From assembly GCF_000377345.1 (NCBI RefSeq), contig NZ_KB898049.1, forward strand, positions 1 to 64,000: 64,000 bases of DNA, in the 5' to 3' direction. Origin of the DNA: Thioalkalivibrio sp. ALJ16 (GTDB taxonomy: Bacteria; Pseudomonadota; Gammaproteobacteria; Ectothiorhodospirales; Ectothiorhodospiraceae). Shown here in pieces: positions 25,842 through 34,600 of this stretch; positions within the stretch are counted from its first letter, which is position 1; each line of letters starts with the position of its first letter. Both the position numbers and the translations under genes were made by a program. The notes under the pieces are model-generated. The model was not told the DNA's origin, made no database searches, and saw only the letters and a list, made by a program, of their open reading frames with translations.

Positions 25842-27073
25842 CGGACTCGCGGCCCGAACATAGCCCGATTGATCATTTTTCCGTCGTGGGCGATTGCCTG
25901 CAGGTCGGTGGCCGGTCGCTGACGGATCTGGCGGCGCGCGTGGGGCAGACCCCGTTCTATGCCTACGATCGCGCGCTGATGACCCGCCGCGTCGAGCATC
26001 TGCGCGCGAACCTGCCGGCAGACATTGCGCTGCACTACGCGATCAAGGCCAACCCGATGCCGGCCGTTGTGCAGCACATGGCCGGGCTGGTGGACGGACT
26101 CGACGTGGCCTCCAGCCGCGAGATGCAGGTGGCGCTGGATACCGGTACGGCTCCGGGCGATATCAGCTTTGCCGGGCCGGGCAAGGCGGTGGCCGAACTG
26201 GAGGCGGCGGTGGCGGCCGGGATTACCATCAACCTGGAGTCGCCCACCGAACTGGAACGGCTCGGGACTATTGCCGAACGCACGGGCCGGATGCCGCAGG
26301 TCGCCGTGCGCGTCAATCCGGACTTCGAGCTGAAGAGCTCCGGCATGCGCATGAGCGGCGGCCCCAAGGCCTTCGGCGTGGATGCCGAGCGCGTGCCTGA
26401 ACTGCTGGGTCGTATCGGCGAGCTGGGGCTTCACTTCCGCGGGTTTCACATCTTTTCCGGCTCGCAGAACCTGCGCCCCGAGACGCTGATCGAGGCACAG
26501 ACCCAGACCTTCGAGCTGGCGCTGCGCCTGGCCGAGTCGGCACCGGGGCCGGTCGAGATGCTGAATATCGGCGGCGGTTTCGGCATCCCGTATTTTCCCG
26601 GCGACCAGCCTCTGGACCTGGGCCCCATCGCCGATCATCTGGAAAACCGCCTGCCTGCGGTGCGCGAGGCGCTGCCGGATGCGGAGATCATGCTGGAGCT
26701 GGGTCGCTATCTCGTCGGCGAGGCGGGTATTTACGTGGCCGAGGTGCTGGACCGCAAGGAGTCCCGTGGTCAGGTGTTCCTGGTCACGAACGGTGGGCTG
26801 CACCACCATCTGGCCGCCTCCGGTAACTTCGGCCAGGTGATCCGCAAGAACTATCCGGTGGTGGTGGGCAACCGCGTGCGTGGCCACGAGCGCGAGGTTG
26901 TGAACGTGGTCGGCCCGCTGTGTACCCCGCTGGACGTACTGGCCCAGCAGATGGAGCTGGCGCGCGCCGACATCGGCGATCTGATCGTGGTGTTCCAGTC
27001 CGGTGCCTATGGCTACACCGCCAGCCCCACGCGTTTTCTGAGCCACCCGGAGCCGGTCGAAATCCTGGTCTGA
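25838..27073 (+). CDS. pyridoxal-dependent decarboxylase, exosortase A system-associated
   Basis: A 411-residue fold-III PLP enzyme of the diaminopimelate/ornithine decarboxylase superfamily. The PLP lysine lies in LHYAIKANPMP (about Lys70). Phosphate-binding glycines are in EMLNIGGGFGIPYFPGDQ. The C-terminal active-site region reads DLIVVFQSGAYGYTASP, where lysine-biosynthetic enzymes have an alternative Tyr motif. GTG 25838 overlaps the stop of the AMP ligase, so the two are translationally coupled. In these loci the decarboxylase is thought to make an amine or aminoacyl group for glycan or carrier modification; the substrate is not established. Confidence 0.92.
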   Translation: MTDSRPEHSPIDHFSVVGDCLQVGGRSLTDLAARVGQTPFYAYDRALMTRRVEHLRANLPADIALHYAIKANPMPAVVQHMAGLVDGLDVASSREMQVALDTGTAPGDISFAGPGKAVAELEAAVAAGITINLESPTELERLGTIAERTGRMPQVAVRVNPDFELKSSGMRMSGGPKAFGVDAERVPELLGRIGELGLHFRGFHIFSGSQNLRPETLIEAQTQTFELALRLAESAPGPVEMLNIGGGFGIPYFPGDQPLDLGPIADHLENRLPAVREALPDAEIMLELGRYLVGEAGIYVAEVLDRKESRGQVFLVTNGGLHHHLAASGNFGQVIRKNYPVVVGNRVRGHEREVVNVVGPLCTPLDVLAQQMELARADIGDLIVVFQSGAYGYTASPTRFLSHPEPVEILV

Positions 27074-27118
27074 TGCGGGCGGGGGTGTAGCGTCGCGGTA
27101 TGCCGTACGGGCGTAGCC

Positions 27119-27155
27119 GGCGCGCGGGCCTTGGCTTTGTGTCAGCCCGCGCGCC
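27119..27155. terminator. strong GC hairpin between convergent genes
   Basis: An 11-base perfect stem GGCGCGCGGGC / GCCCGCGCGCC with a 15-base loop lies across the 3' ends of the PLP decarboxylase (plus) and the deacetylase (minus, its stop codon falls in the loop). The U-tract is poor on both strands, so termination efficiency is uncertain. It is the only structure in the 68-base convergent gap. Confidence 0.5.
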
Positions 27156-28104
27156 TTTCCTGCGGCTCGGTGAGGTTGCGGGCCAGGCGCAGACCGAAGC
27201 GCAGGGGGGTGCGATCCCAGGGGGTGAAGCGCGGGAGCTGGAAGGGGTCGGAGTCCGCGCGTGCGGCACCCGGCGCGGTAGAGACGGCGGCTTCGAAACC
27301 GCAGTCGCGCGCAATCTGAACGTGTTCGGCCGCGTAGTCCTTGTCCGGGCGTCCGTTGGGATAGGCGAACAGGCGTGGCGCTCGCCCTAGCAGTGCCTCG
27401 AGGTCTTCCCGGCCCTTCCGGATCTCGGCTCGGGCAGTGGCCGCGTCCACCTCGGTCAGGATGGGGTGGGTGGCGGTGTGGCCACCGATTTCCATGCCTG
27501 CGTTCGCGAGTTCGCGTACCTGCTGGCCGCTCATCATCAGGTCGTCCGGCAGCTGCAGGCCGAAGCGCGTGGCCAGGGCCGCGGTTCCGGCTCGGCGCTT
27601 TTCGGCAGGCTGGTACTTGAAGCGGCCGATCAGGGCGTGGATCAGCTTTAGCCGGTTGTGGTCGGTCTCCAGCGTCCATTCGCCGAGGCCTTCCGGGCCC
27701 AGGTCGGCATTTTTCGGGAGGCGGCGCACCGTCTCGATCAGGGTGTCGTTGAACATCCGGCCGCCATCGAGATAGCTGGTGGCAATGAAGAACGTGGCCG
27801 GCACGCCTTCTTCTTGCAGTATCGGCAGCGCGACCTCGGCGTTGTCCGCGTAGCCGTCGTCGAAGGTCACGCATACGGCCCGTGGCGGCAGGGTGTGGTT
27901 GCGCAGGCGTTCGACGGCCTCGGCCAGCGGTAATGGGTTCATGTGGTGGGCGAGCAGGCGCATCTGCCAGCGGAAGTCATCGGCATGCGGATCGCCATCC
28001 AGCAGCGGGTCGGGCTCCGGCAGTACGCGGTGGTAAATCAGGATAGACAGGCGCCCCCTGGAACCACCAGGCGACATCAGGGATAGCAGCGAGCGCAGCA
28101 GCAT
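27142..28104 (-). CDS. polysaccharide deacetylase family protein (NodB domain)
   Basis: About 320 residues. The NodB signature begins ILIYHRVLPEPDPL and continues with the metal/catalytic Asp motif VCVTFDDGYADNAEVALP (about residues 76-93), the PATFFIATSYLDGG strand and the zinc-binding EIGGHTATHPILTEV (His-x3-His). A late RLFAYPNGRPDKDY completes the family pattern. The enzyme removes N-acetyl groups from polysaccharide. ATG 28104 is used; GTG 28140 is an in-frame alternative. A short hydrophobic N-terminus (MLLRSLLSLMS) is present but it is not a clear signal peptide. Convergent with the decarboxylase; 418 bases of spacer separate it from the divergent beta-helix gene. Confidence 0.87.
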   Translation of the reverse strand: MLLRSLLSLMSPGGSRGRLSILIYHRVLPEPDPLLDGDPHADDFRWQMRLLAHHMNPLPLAEAVERLRNHTLPPRAVCVTFDDGYADNAEVALPILQEEGVPATFFIATSYLDGGRMFNDTLIETVRRLPKNADLGPEGLGEWTLETDHNRLKLIHALIGRFKYQPAEKRRAGTAALATRFGLQLPDDLMMSGQQVRELANAGMEIGGHTATHPILTEVDAATARAEIRKGREDLEALLGRAPRLFAYPNGRPDKDYAAEHVQIARDCGFEAAVSTAPGAARADSDPFQLPRFTPWDRTPLRFGLRLARNLTEPQERRAG

Positions 28105-28254
28105 GAGGGCTAGACCGTCCGAATGCGCGCGACGTGGCACCGCCGGGCCCGATCAAGGCTTTGCCCCGGTTCGGGCTTTGTGATGCGCGCAGGTGCAAGG
28201 GCTGCACGCATGCTTGGGTATGACTCCGGCATCTGCAATTCGGTGTCCTGCAAC

Positions 28255-28300
28255 AGTGTTTCCCTTGGGCTTGTTGCCGATCATAGCGAAGGGAAACGCT
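28255..28300. repeat. GTTTCCC inverted repeat
   Basis: AGTGTTTCCCTT at 28255-28266 is mirrored by AAGGGAAACGCT at 28289-28300, a 12-base stem with one mismatch and a 22-base loop. The same core recurs in the R1 arms and in the small palindromes at 29955 and 31348. It may be an outward derivative of R1 ends, a terminator or a protein site. Confidence 0.55.
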
Positions 28301-28425
28301 GCACAGTGAGGGCGCCGTTGATTGAGCGTTTTTTCGTAGGCGGCACACGGGTGTCCTGCTGCAATCGATCATCGCCTGCGCCGATAAATGCGGCGTGGCC
28401 GGGTCCAGTGTTTCGTTGACGGACC

Positions 28426-28441
28426 TGGCCGGAAGCTTGCC
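28426..28441 (+). promoter_or_regulatory. sigma-54-type -24/-12 promoter of the beta-helix gene
   Basis: TGGCCGGAAGCTTGCC. The -24 TGGC and -12 TTGC cores are intact and spaced as in the consensus (GG to GC 12 bases). It lies about 82 bases before the ATG at 28523 in a gene-free spacer. Weaker than the two sites at 35182 and 37779 because positions 5-7 and the last base deviate. Confidence 0.5.
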
Positions 28442-28522
28442 GCCGTATGCCGCGGGCCCGAATGACAGGCGGCCTGTAGCGAGGTCATGCTGCTCGGAGA
28501 CCGTTTGGTAGGGAGGTCGCAT

Positions 28523-29956
28523 ATGTGGGCTGGATTCGCAGTAAAACGCGCGGGATGGGGGGCAGCCGCCAGTTATGCCGGGCGCGCGGCCCTGATCGCT
28601 TTGGTCCTTCTGCTGCTGCCGGCTACTGGGCCCGTGGCTGCGGCGGATGGTTCGGGGTCCATGGAGGCACCGGACGGGGGATGGAACCGGATTCAGGCGA
28701 CGCCGGAGGACTATCGCGCGGCGGTGGCTGCGCTTGAGCCCGGTGACTGGTTGCAGCTGGAGCCGGGGGACTATCCGCGTTCGCTGCGGTTGCACCGGGT
28801 GCGCGGGACAACGGATCGGCCCATCGTGATCAGCGGGCCGGCGGAGGGTGAGCCGGCCGTGCTGCGCGGGCGCCGCGGGGAGAACACGATCAGCCTGGTG
28901 GATGCGGAACATCTGGTGATCCGGCACCTGACGCTGGATGGCGGCGGGGAACCGGTTGCGGGGGTGGTGGCCGAGGCGCGCGGTGACGGGGTGCATCACG
29001 TGACGCTGGAGCACCTGACCATCCGCCATTACGACCGTTCGCAGGGCAATACCGGGATTACGACGCGCGTGCCGGCCTGGGGGTGGGTGATCCGGCACAA
29101 CGAGATCCATGATGTGGGTACCGGGATGTATCTCGGACAGCCGGATGGCACCAGCCCGTTTGTCGGTGGCGTGATCGAGCACAATCATGTGCACCGCACT
29201 CTGGGGTACAACATCCAGATCAAGCATCAGACGGAAAGGGAGATGATTCCGGGGCAGGATCCGGGCCCACGCGAGACGCGGATTCGCTTCAATTTTCTGA
29301 ACAAGGCAGAACGCGGGAGCGACGGGGCCCGGGCCCGCCCCAACCTGCTAGTGGGGCATTTCCCGCCCACCGGAACGGGGTCCGAAGACCGCTATCGCAT
29401 CGAAGGGAACCTGTTCTACAGGAACCCGCACGAGCGACTGTTTCAGGGCGAGGGCAATATCGCCCTGCATGACAACCTGTTCGTAAACCCTGTCGGCGAT
29501 GCGCTACTGGTGCGCCCGCACAACCATGTGCCGCGGGATATTCGCATCGCGAACAATACGGTCCTGGCGACTGGATTCGGCATCCGTGTGGATGCGCCGG
29601 ACCCGGCCTACGAGCAAGTGGTGGAGGGCAACGCCGTGTTCGCCGGGAACCCGTTGCAGCTCTCAGGCGGTATCGCCGGTGACCACAACTACACCGCGCC
29701 GCGGGAAGACGCGGCCCAGTATCTGGAGGCACCGGATGCGGGCCTCGATGCGCTGGATCTCTACCCGCGCGCGGGTGGTTTGCGGGAGCGTGGAGGCAGC
29801 GTGAGTTCGCCCGCAATCGCGGGCGCGGATCACGATTACAATGGCCGCCTGCGCGAACGACCGGTCTGGGGCGCCTATGCCGGTCCGCCGGGCCCCAATC
29901 CGGGGCGTGTGGAGGGGATCGGGCCGCGCGTGCCGGGTTGTGCGCCCTGCCAATAG
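28523..29956 (+). CDS. secreted right-handed parallel beta-helix protein
   Basis: A 477-residue protein with a signal peptide (basic MWAGFAVKRAGWG, hydrophobic ALIALVLLLLPATGPVAA, cleavage after AAA-type residues near 45). It then has a beta-helix with Asn-rich turns (HVTLEHLTIRHYDRSQGNTG; WVIRHNEIHDVGTGMYLG; ANNTVLATGFGIRV). The whole mature part aligns with the second module of the protein at 21206, including QEGEGNIALHDNLFVN-type turns and the C-terminal CAPCQ. Start ATG 28523 is fixed by GGGAGG six bases upstream. Proposed role: periplasmic or outer-surface lyase or epimerase acting on the locus polysaccharide (family-based inference). Sigma-54-type promoter upstream. Confidence 0.85.
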   Translation: MWAGFAVKRAGWGAAASYAGRAALIALVLLLLPATGPVAAADGSGSMEAPDGGWNRIQATPEDYRAAVAALEPGDWLQLEPGDYPRSLRLHRVRGTTDRPIVISGPAEGEPAVLRGRRGENTISLVDAEHLVIRHLTLDGGGEPVAGVVAEARGDGVHHVTLEHLTIRHYDRSQGNTGITTRVPAWGWVIRHNEIHDVGTGMYLGQPDGTSPFVGGVIEHNHVHRTLGYNIQIKHQTEREMIPGQDPGPRETRIRFNFLNKAERGSDGARARPNLLVGHFPPTGTGSEDRYRIEGNLFYRNPHERLFQGEGNIALHDNLFVNPVGDALLVRPHNHVPRDIRIANNTVLATGFGIRVDAPDPAYEQVVEGNAVFAGNPLQLSGGIAGDHNYTAPREDAAQYLEAPDAGLDALDLYPRAGGLRERGGSVSSPAIAGADHDYNGRLRERPVWGAYAGPPGPNPGRVEGIGPRVPGCAPCQ

Positions 29957-29980
29957 GGAAACATGGATCCGTGTTTCCCT
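29955..29980. terminator. 26-base near-perfect palindrome after the beta-helix gene
   Basis: The arms AGGGAAACA and TGTTTCCCT flank GGATCC-like centre bases; only the two symmetric positions 10 and 17 do not match. It begins on the last bases of the beta-helix stop codon. It can form a hairpin in RNA, but no U-tract follows, so it may instead be a small repeat of the R1-arm type. Confidence 0.5.
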
Positions 29981-30027
29981 GAGCCGGACGCGGTCCAGGG
30001 ACAGAATGGCCCCCGCCGGGGTGCCGC

Positions 30028-31347
30028 ATGACGAAGAGCAACGAGAACGGACATCTTATGCATACGCTTCCCGCGCTGGATGAAGTCACCATTGGGGTCA
30101 TCGGTCTTGGGTACGTCGGCCTGCCGCTGGCCGTCGAATTCGGACACCACTGGCCCACCATCGGATTCGATATCGACCCGGAACGGGTGCAACAGCTGCG
30201 GGCCGGGGTGGATCGCACGCGCGAGGTGGAGTCGGACAAGCTGGCGGCTACGCCGAAGCTGACGTACACCTCGGACCTGGAGGCGATGCGGGCCTGCAAC
30301 GTGTTTGTGGTGACGGTGCCGACCCCCATCGACCGGCACAAGCGCCCGGACCTCGGGCCGCTGCTCGGGGCCAGCCGCAGCGTGGGGCGGGTGCTCAAGC
30401 CGGGGGACACGGTGATCTACGAGTCCACCGTGTATCCGGGCGCCACGGAGGAGGATTGCGTGCCAATCCTCGAGGCGGAGTCCGGTCTGGTGCACAACCA
30501 GGATTTCTTTACCGGCTACAGCCCCGAGCGCATCAACCCGGGGGACAAGGAGCATGGGGTGACCTCCATCATGAAGGTCACGTCCGGCTCCACGCCGGAG
30601 GTGGCCGATTTCGTCGACGCGCTGTACGCACGGGTGATCACCGCCGGTACGCACAAGGCCGAGAGCATCCGCGTGGCCGAGGCCGCCAAGGTGATCGAGA
30701 ACACCCAGCGCGACGTGAACATCGCGCTGATCAACGAGCTGGCGCTGCTGTTCGAGCGCCTGGGCCTGGATACGGAGGCGGTGCTGAAGGCGGCCGGGAC
30801 CAAGTGGAACTTCCTGCCGTTCCGCCCCGGGCTGGTGGGTGGCCACTGCATCGGCGTGGACCCGTACTACCTGACCCACAAGGCGCAGGCGGTGGGGCAC
30901 CACCCGGAGATGATCCTCGCCGGGCGGCGTGTGAACGACTCGATGGGCGCCCACATCGCGGACAACACGGTGCGGGCGCTGGTGCGCAAGGGTATCAACC
31001 CGGTGGGCGCGCGCATCCTGGTGATGGGGCTGACCTTCAAGGAAAACTGCCCCGACCTGCGCAACACCCGCGTGATCGATATCCACGCCACCCTGGCCGG
31101 CTACAACGCCGAGGTGACCGTGTTCGACCCCTGGGTGGACCCGGCCGAGGCCGAGCACGAGTACGGCATTACCCCGGTGACCGAGACCCCGGGCCCGGGG
31201 CAGTTCGATGCGATCATCGTCGCCGTGCCGCACCGCGAGTTCCTGCAAATGGGTATCGATGCGATCCGCGCGCTGGCACGTCCGCAGTCGGTGATCTTCG
31301 ACGTGAAATCAGTCTTCCCGCGCGCGGCAACCGACCTGCGGCTCTAA
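30028..31347 (+). CDS. UDP-N-acetylhexosamine 6-dehydrogenase, TviB/WbpO-like
   Basis: A 439-residue UDP-sugar dehydrogenase. The NAD Rossmann motif is [17 protein letters not shown] (about residues 22-38). The central domain has [16 protein letters not shown] and the catalytic Cys in [15 protein letters not shown] (about Cys274), with conserved Lys/Asn nearby ([17 protein letters not shown]). The C-terminal UDP-binding domain has [16 protein letters not shown]-type sequence. The SPERINPGD signature fits the branch acting on UDP-GalNAc or UDP-GlcNAc (TviB, WbpO) rather than UDP-glucose. The product would be an acidic N-acetylated uronate sugar for the EPS, consistent with pyruvylation and epimerase-type neighbours. 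Confidence 0.9.
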   Translation: MTKSNENGHLMHTLPALDEVTIGVIGLGYVGLPLAVEFGHHWPTIGFDIDPERVQQLRAGVDRTREVESDKLAATPKLTYTSDLEAMRACNVFVVTVPTPIDRHKRPDLGPLLGASRSVGRVLKPGDTVIYESTVYPGATEEDCVPILEAESGLVHNQDFFTGYSPERINPGDKEHGVTSIMKVTSGSTPEVADFVDALYARVITAGTHKAESIRVAEAAKVIENTQRDVNIALINELALLFERLGLDTEAVLKAAGTKWNFLPFRPGLVGGHCIGVDPYYLTHKAQAVGHHPEMILAGRRVNDSMGAHIADNTVRALVRKGINPVGARILVMGLTFKENCPDLRNTRVIDIHATLAGYNAEVTVFDPWVDPAEAEHEYGITPVTETPGPGQFDAIIVAVPHREFLQMGIDAIRALARPQSVIFDVKSVFPRAATDLRL

Positions 31348-31369
31348 GGAAACACGTATTAGCGTTTCC
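31348..31369. repeat. GGAAAC/GTTTCC small palindrome after the dehydrogenase gene
   Basis: GGAAACAC and GCGTTTCC flank GTATTA directly after the stop codon of the dehydrogenase. Six terminal base pairs match. Same core as 28255 and 29955. The rest of the spacer to 31501 holds no recognised feature beyond a TATACAGT sequence at about 31460 that might be a -10 element but has no clear partner. Confidence 0.4.
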
Positions 31370-31501
31370 GGGCGTCTGCCCCCTCAACTGGATGTCCGCA
31401 GGGTCGCGCAGCGGGTGCCACGCCCGGATAACGCTCACCCTTTTCCGCTGCGTGGCGGCGTATACAGTGACGGGACGCATTTCGGCCACGGAGGCTGAGC
31501 C

Positions 31502-31666
31502 ATGGGTACGTCCGCGATGGTGCCGCGCTGTGGCGCGAACGGGCTGCTGGGGCGCGTGATGGTGCGCGACTCGCGCGCTGGCGCCCGACTTTGCGCACAC
31601 CCGGCCGCCCCGACCGAACACTCGCCGGGGTCTGGCTGCACGCGCGGCGGCCCGGCGGGCGGGTGA
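31502..31666 (+). CDS. small 54-residue ORF with strong ribosome binding site, leader candidate
   Basis: ATG 31502 is preceded by GGAGG at 7 bases, the best ribosome binding site in this spacer. The peptide starts MGTSAMVPRCGANGLLGRVM, is rich in Arg/Gly/Ala/Pro and has three Cys, with no family recognised. Its stop codon lies 4 bases before the TTG start of the giant membrane protein, so its translation could deliver ribosomes to that weak start. It may be a coupling leader rather than a functional protein. Not independently supported by homology. Confidence 0.35.
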   Translation: MGTSAMVPRCGANGLLGRVMVRDSRAGARLCAHPAAPTEHSPGSGCTRGGPAGG

Positions 31667-31670
31667 CCCG

Positions 31671-34600
31671 TTGAGTGCCCGCGACCCCATGCCGGAACCG
31701 CTGTCGCTGCGCACCTGTGCGCTGTGGGCCTGGTTGTCGCTGGGGGCGGCGATCTACCTGACCCTGCTTCCGTTCGAGTTTGGCAGTGTCACGCTCGAAC
31801 AGGCCTGGGACACCTACCGCAACATGAGCCTGTCTGGCCCCGGTACGAGCGGTCGCCAGCAGTTCATGGCCAACGCGCTGATGTTCATGCCGCTGGGGTT
31901 CTTCTGGGTGGCCTGGCTGACCCATGGCCATCGCAGCGGGCCCCGGGCGGTGGGCGTTGTGGTGCTGGTGTCGATGCTCGGGCTGCTGGTTACGGCCAGC
32001 GTGGAGTTTCTGCAGGTGTGGCTGCCGTACCGGCACCCGGCGGCGGCCGATATTGCCGGCAACTTCTCCGGAGCCGTGGCGGGCGCGCTGGCCTGGCTGG
32101 CGTTGCGCAACCCGCTGCTGCGCTGGCGCCGGGTGCTGGAGGACGCGGGCGCGCGGGCGCTGGCCGGCGGGCTGGTGGCCTATGCGGTGGCCTACGTGCT
32201 GGTGGGGCTGGTCCCCTTCGATCTGGTGCTGGCGGCCGACGAGCTGCAGGCCCGACTGGCGTCCGACGCCTGGGGCTGGTGGGTCGCGCCGGGTGCCTGC
32301 ACCGGCGGGCTCCGCTGCATCAGCTGGCTGGCGCTGGAGGGGATGGTCAGCATCCCGGTCGGGCTCCTGCTGGCCCTGTGGCTGCATCGGCGCGGGGCCT
32401 CGGTGCTGGCGGCGGGCATCCCGCTGGCCCTGGCGCTGGCGGCGCTGCTGGAACTGCTGAACCTGCTGACCCTGTCGGGTATCGCCGAGGGCCGCTCGGT
32501 GCTGCTGCGGGCCCTGGGGATGGGGGCCGGCCTGGTCCTGTACCGCCATCTGCCGACGCATCCGCATGTGGTCATCCGGGCGCTGCAGCGCTATGCGACG
32601 CCCGGGCTTGTGATTGCGGGGGCCGGGTATGCGCTGCTGCTGGTGGCGCTGAACCATGGCTTCGGCGCGTTTCATGCCGATGTGGAGGCGGCCCGCGCGC
32701 AGTGGGCCGAGCTGAACCTGTGGCCGTTCTATTACCACTACCACGTGGACGAGATCCACGCCCTGCGCAGTACCGCGCTGCATCTGGCCATGTACGCGCC
32801 GCTCGGGGCGCTGGTCTGGTGGTGGCAGCTGCGTCAGCCGCTGCAGCCGGCCGCCCTGAACCTGCTGGCGGTGGTCGCGGGGGCCGTGCTGGCTCTGAGC
32901 GTAGAGTCGGCCAAACTGTTCGTGGAGGGTGCCCGCCCGGACCCGGCGAGCCTGGTCCTGGCCGGGCTGGCGGCCTGGGCCATGGCCGCGCTCCTGCAGT
33001 GGCTGAGTCGGGCGAGCACTCCTGGCACGGCCGGTGTCGAATCGAACGCGGTGCCCGTGACGCGCCCGAATGGTCCGATGTCGTCCGGGCCGGGCCACCC
33101 GCCAAGTGCGCTGCAGCGGCTGCGCCAGGGCCTGGGCGGCTTGCTGGCGCTGGGGGCCTTACTGCTGGCGGTAACCTGGCCGGTGGTGCCCGTGCTGTTG
33201 AGTGCCGGTCTGCTGGCCTACGCCGCGCTACTGGCCTGGCGCCCGCAGGCCTGGTTGCTGGTGATCCCGGTGCTGCTGGGCACGCTGGATCTCACGCTTT
33301 ACCACGGGCGCCTGTTCGTCTCCGAGCTGGATCTGTTCCTGGTGATGACCGTGGCCGTGGGTCTCTGGCTTGGGCCTCATGCCCGGCATGCCGGCGCCCT
33401 GCTGCCGCGCGCGATCGTCTGGCCGCTGGCTCTGCTGTTGGTATCCACCCTGATCAGCCTGGTGATCGCGCTGGTTCCACCCGGGGGCTGGAACCCCGGC
33501 GCGGCGGTGCACTTTGCGCACGAATGGAACGCCCTGCGGGTCGCCAAGGGGCTGCTGTGGGCGGTGGTCCTGCTGGCCATGCTGCGCGTGGCCCCCCTGT
33601 CGGTGCGCGAGCAGGTCACCCGCTGGTTCCTCCCGGGCGTGGCCCTGGCCCTGCTGGCACAGCTGGCCTTCGTGGTGCGCGAACGGATCACCTACCCCGG
33701 GCTGCTGGATTTCGACAGCGGCTACCGGCTCTCCGGCCTGTTCTCGGAGATGCAGGCCGGTGGCCCCAGTATCGAGAGCTTTCTGGTGCTGGCCTTTCCG
33801 CTGGCCCTGGTCTGGTGCTGGCGGCAGCGTCCCGGCCTGATGCTCGCGGGCACCGCCGTACTGGCGCTGGGGACGGCCTACGCGGTCGCAATGACCTATT
33901 CCCGCGGCGGTTACCTCGGTCTGGCGGTGGCCGTGGCCATCCTGTTGTTCGGAGTGGTACTGGCCACAGTGGCCGGGCGCGCGCGCCCGGGCCGCGGCGC
34001 GGTAGTGGGCGTGCTGCTGCCGCTGGTGGCGATAGCCGTGGTGGCGGGCACCACGCTGGGCGGTTTCGCCGAACAGCGTCTGGGCCAGATCGAGCGCGAC
34101 TTCGGCACCCGGGCAGACCACTGGCGCGAGGCCCTGGAGTTGCCGGGTGGTGGTCCTCTGGCCGTATTTCTGGGACGGGGCGTGGGCAGTTTCCCCGAGC
34201 ACTACCGCACGGGCAACCGCGATGGACTTGTGCCCGCGAATTTCGCCTTCACCCGCGAAGAAGGTGAGCCGCGCCTGCAGATCGGGGGAGGGGATTCGCT
34301 GTTCGTGAACCAGCGCGTGCGTCTGCCGCGCGACGGTCAGTACACCGCGACCGTGCGGATAGCCGGTGCCGAGGCCGCTGGCTTTCGGGTGTTTGTCTGC
34401 GAGAAGCCGATCCGGCATTCGTTCGCCTGTCGCAGTGAAGGGATGCGTCTGGAAGAGGATGGGCGCGAGTCCTTCCAGTGGCGTTTCGATCTGGAGCCGA
34501 TGGAGCCGCGCCGGTGGCCGTTCCAGCGCGGGCTGGTGCTATCCCTGGCGGTCGATGCGCGGCAGCCGTCTGTCGTCGAATTTTACAGTGTGCAGATCCG

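Larger units (their letters stand above)
28105..28522. other. 418 bp divergent spacer with regulatory signals
   Basis: No gene is supported. Going right, the spacer holds an inverted repeat (28255-28300), a -24/-12 element (28426-28441) and the ribosome binding site GGGAGG (28511-28516) of the beta-helix gene. No promoter for the minus-strand deacetylase could be recognised. Confidence 0.5.
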
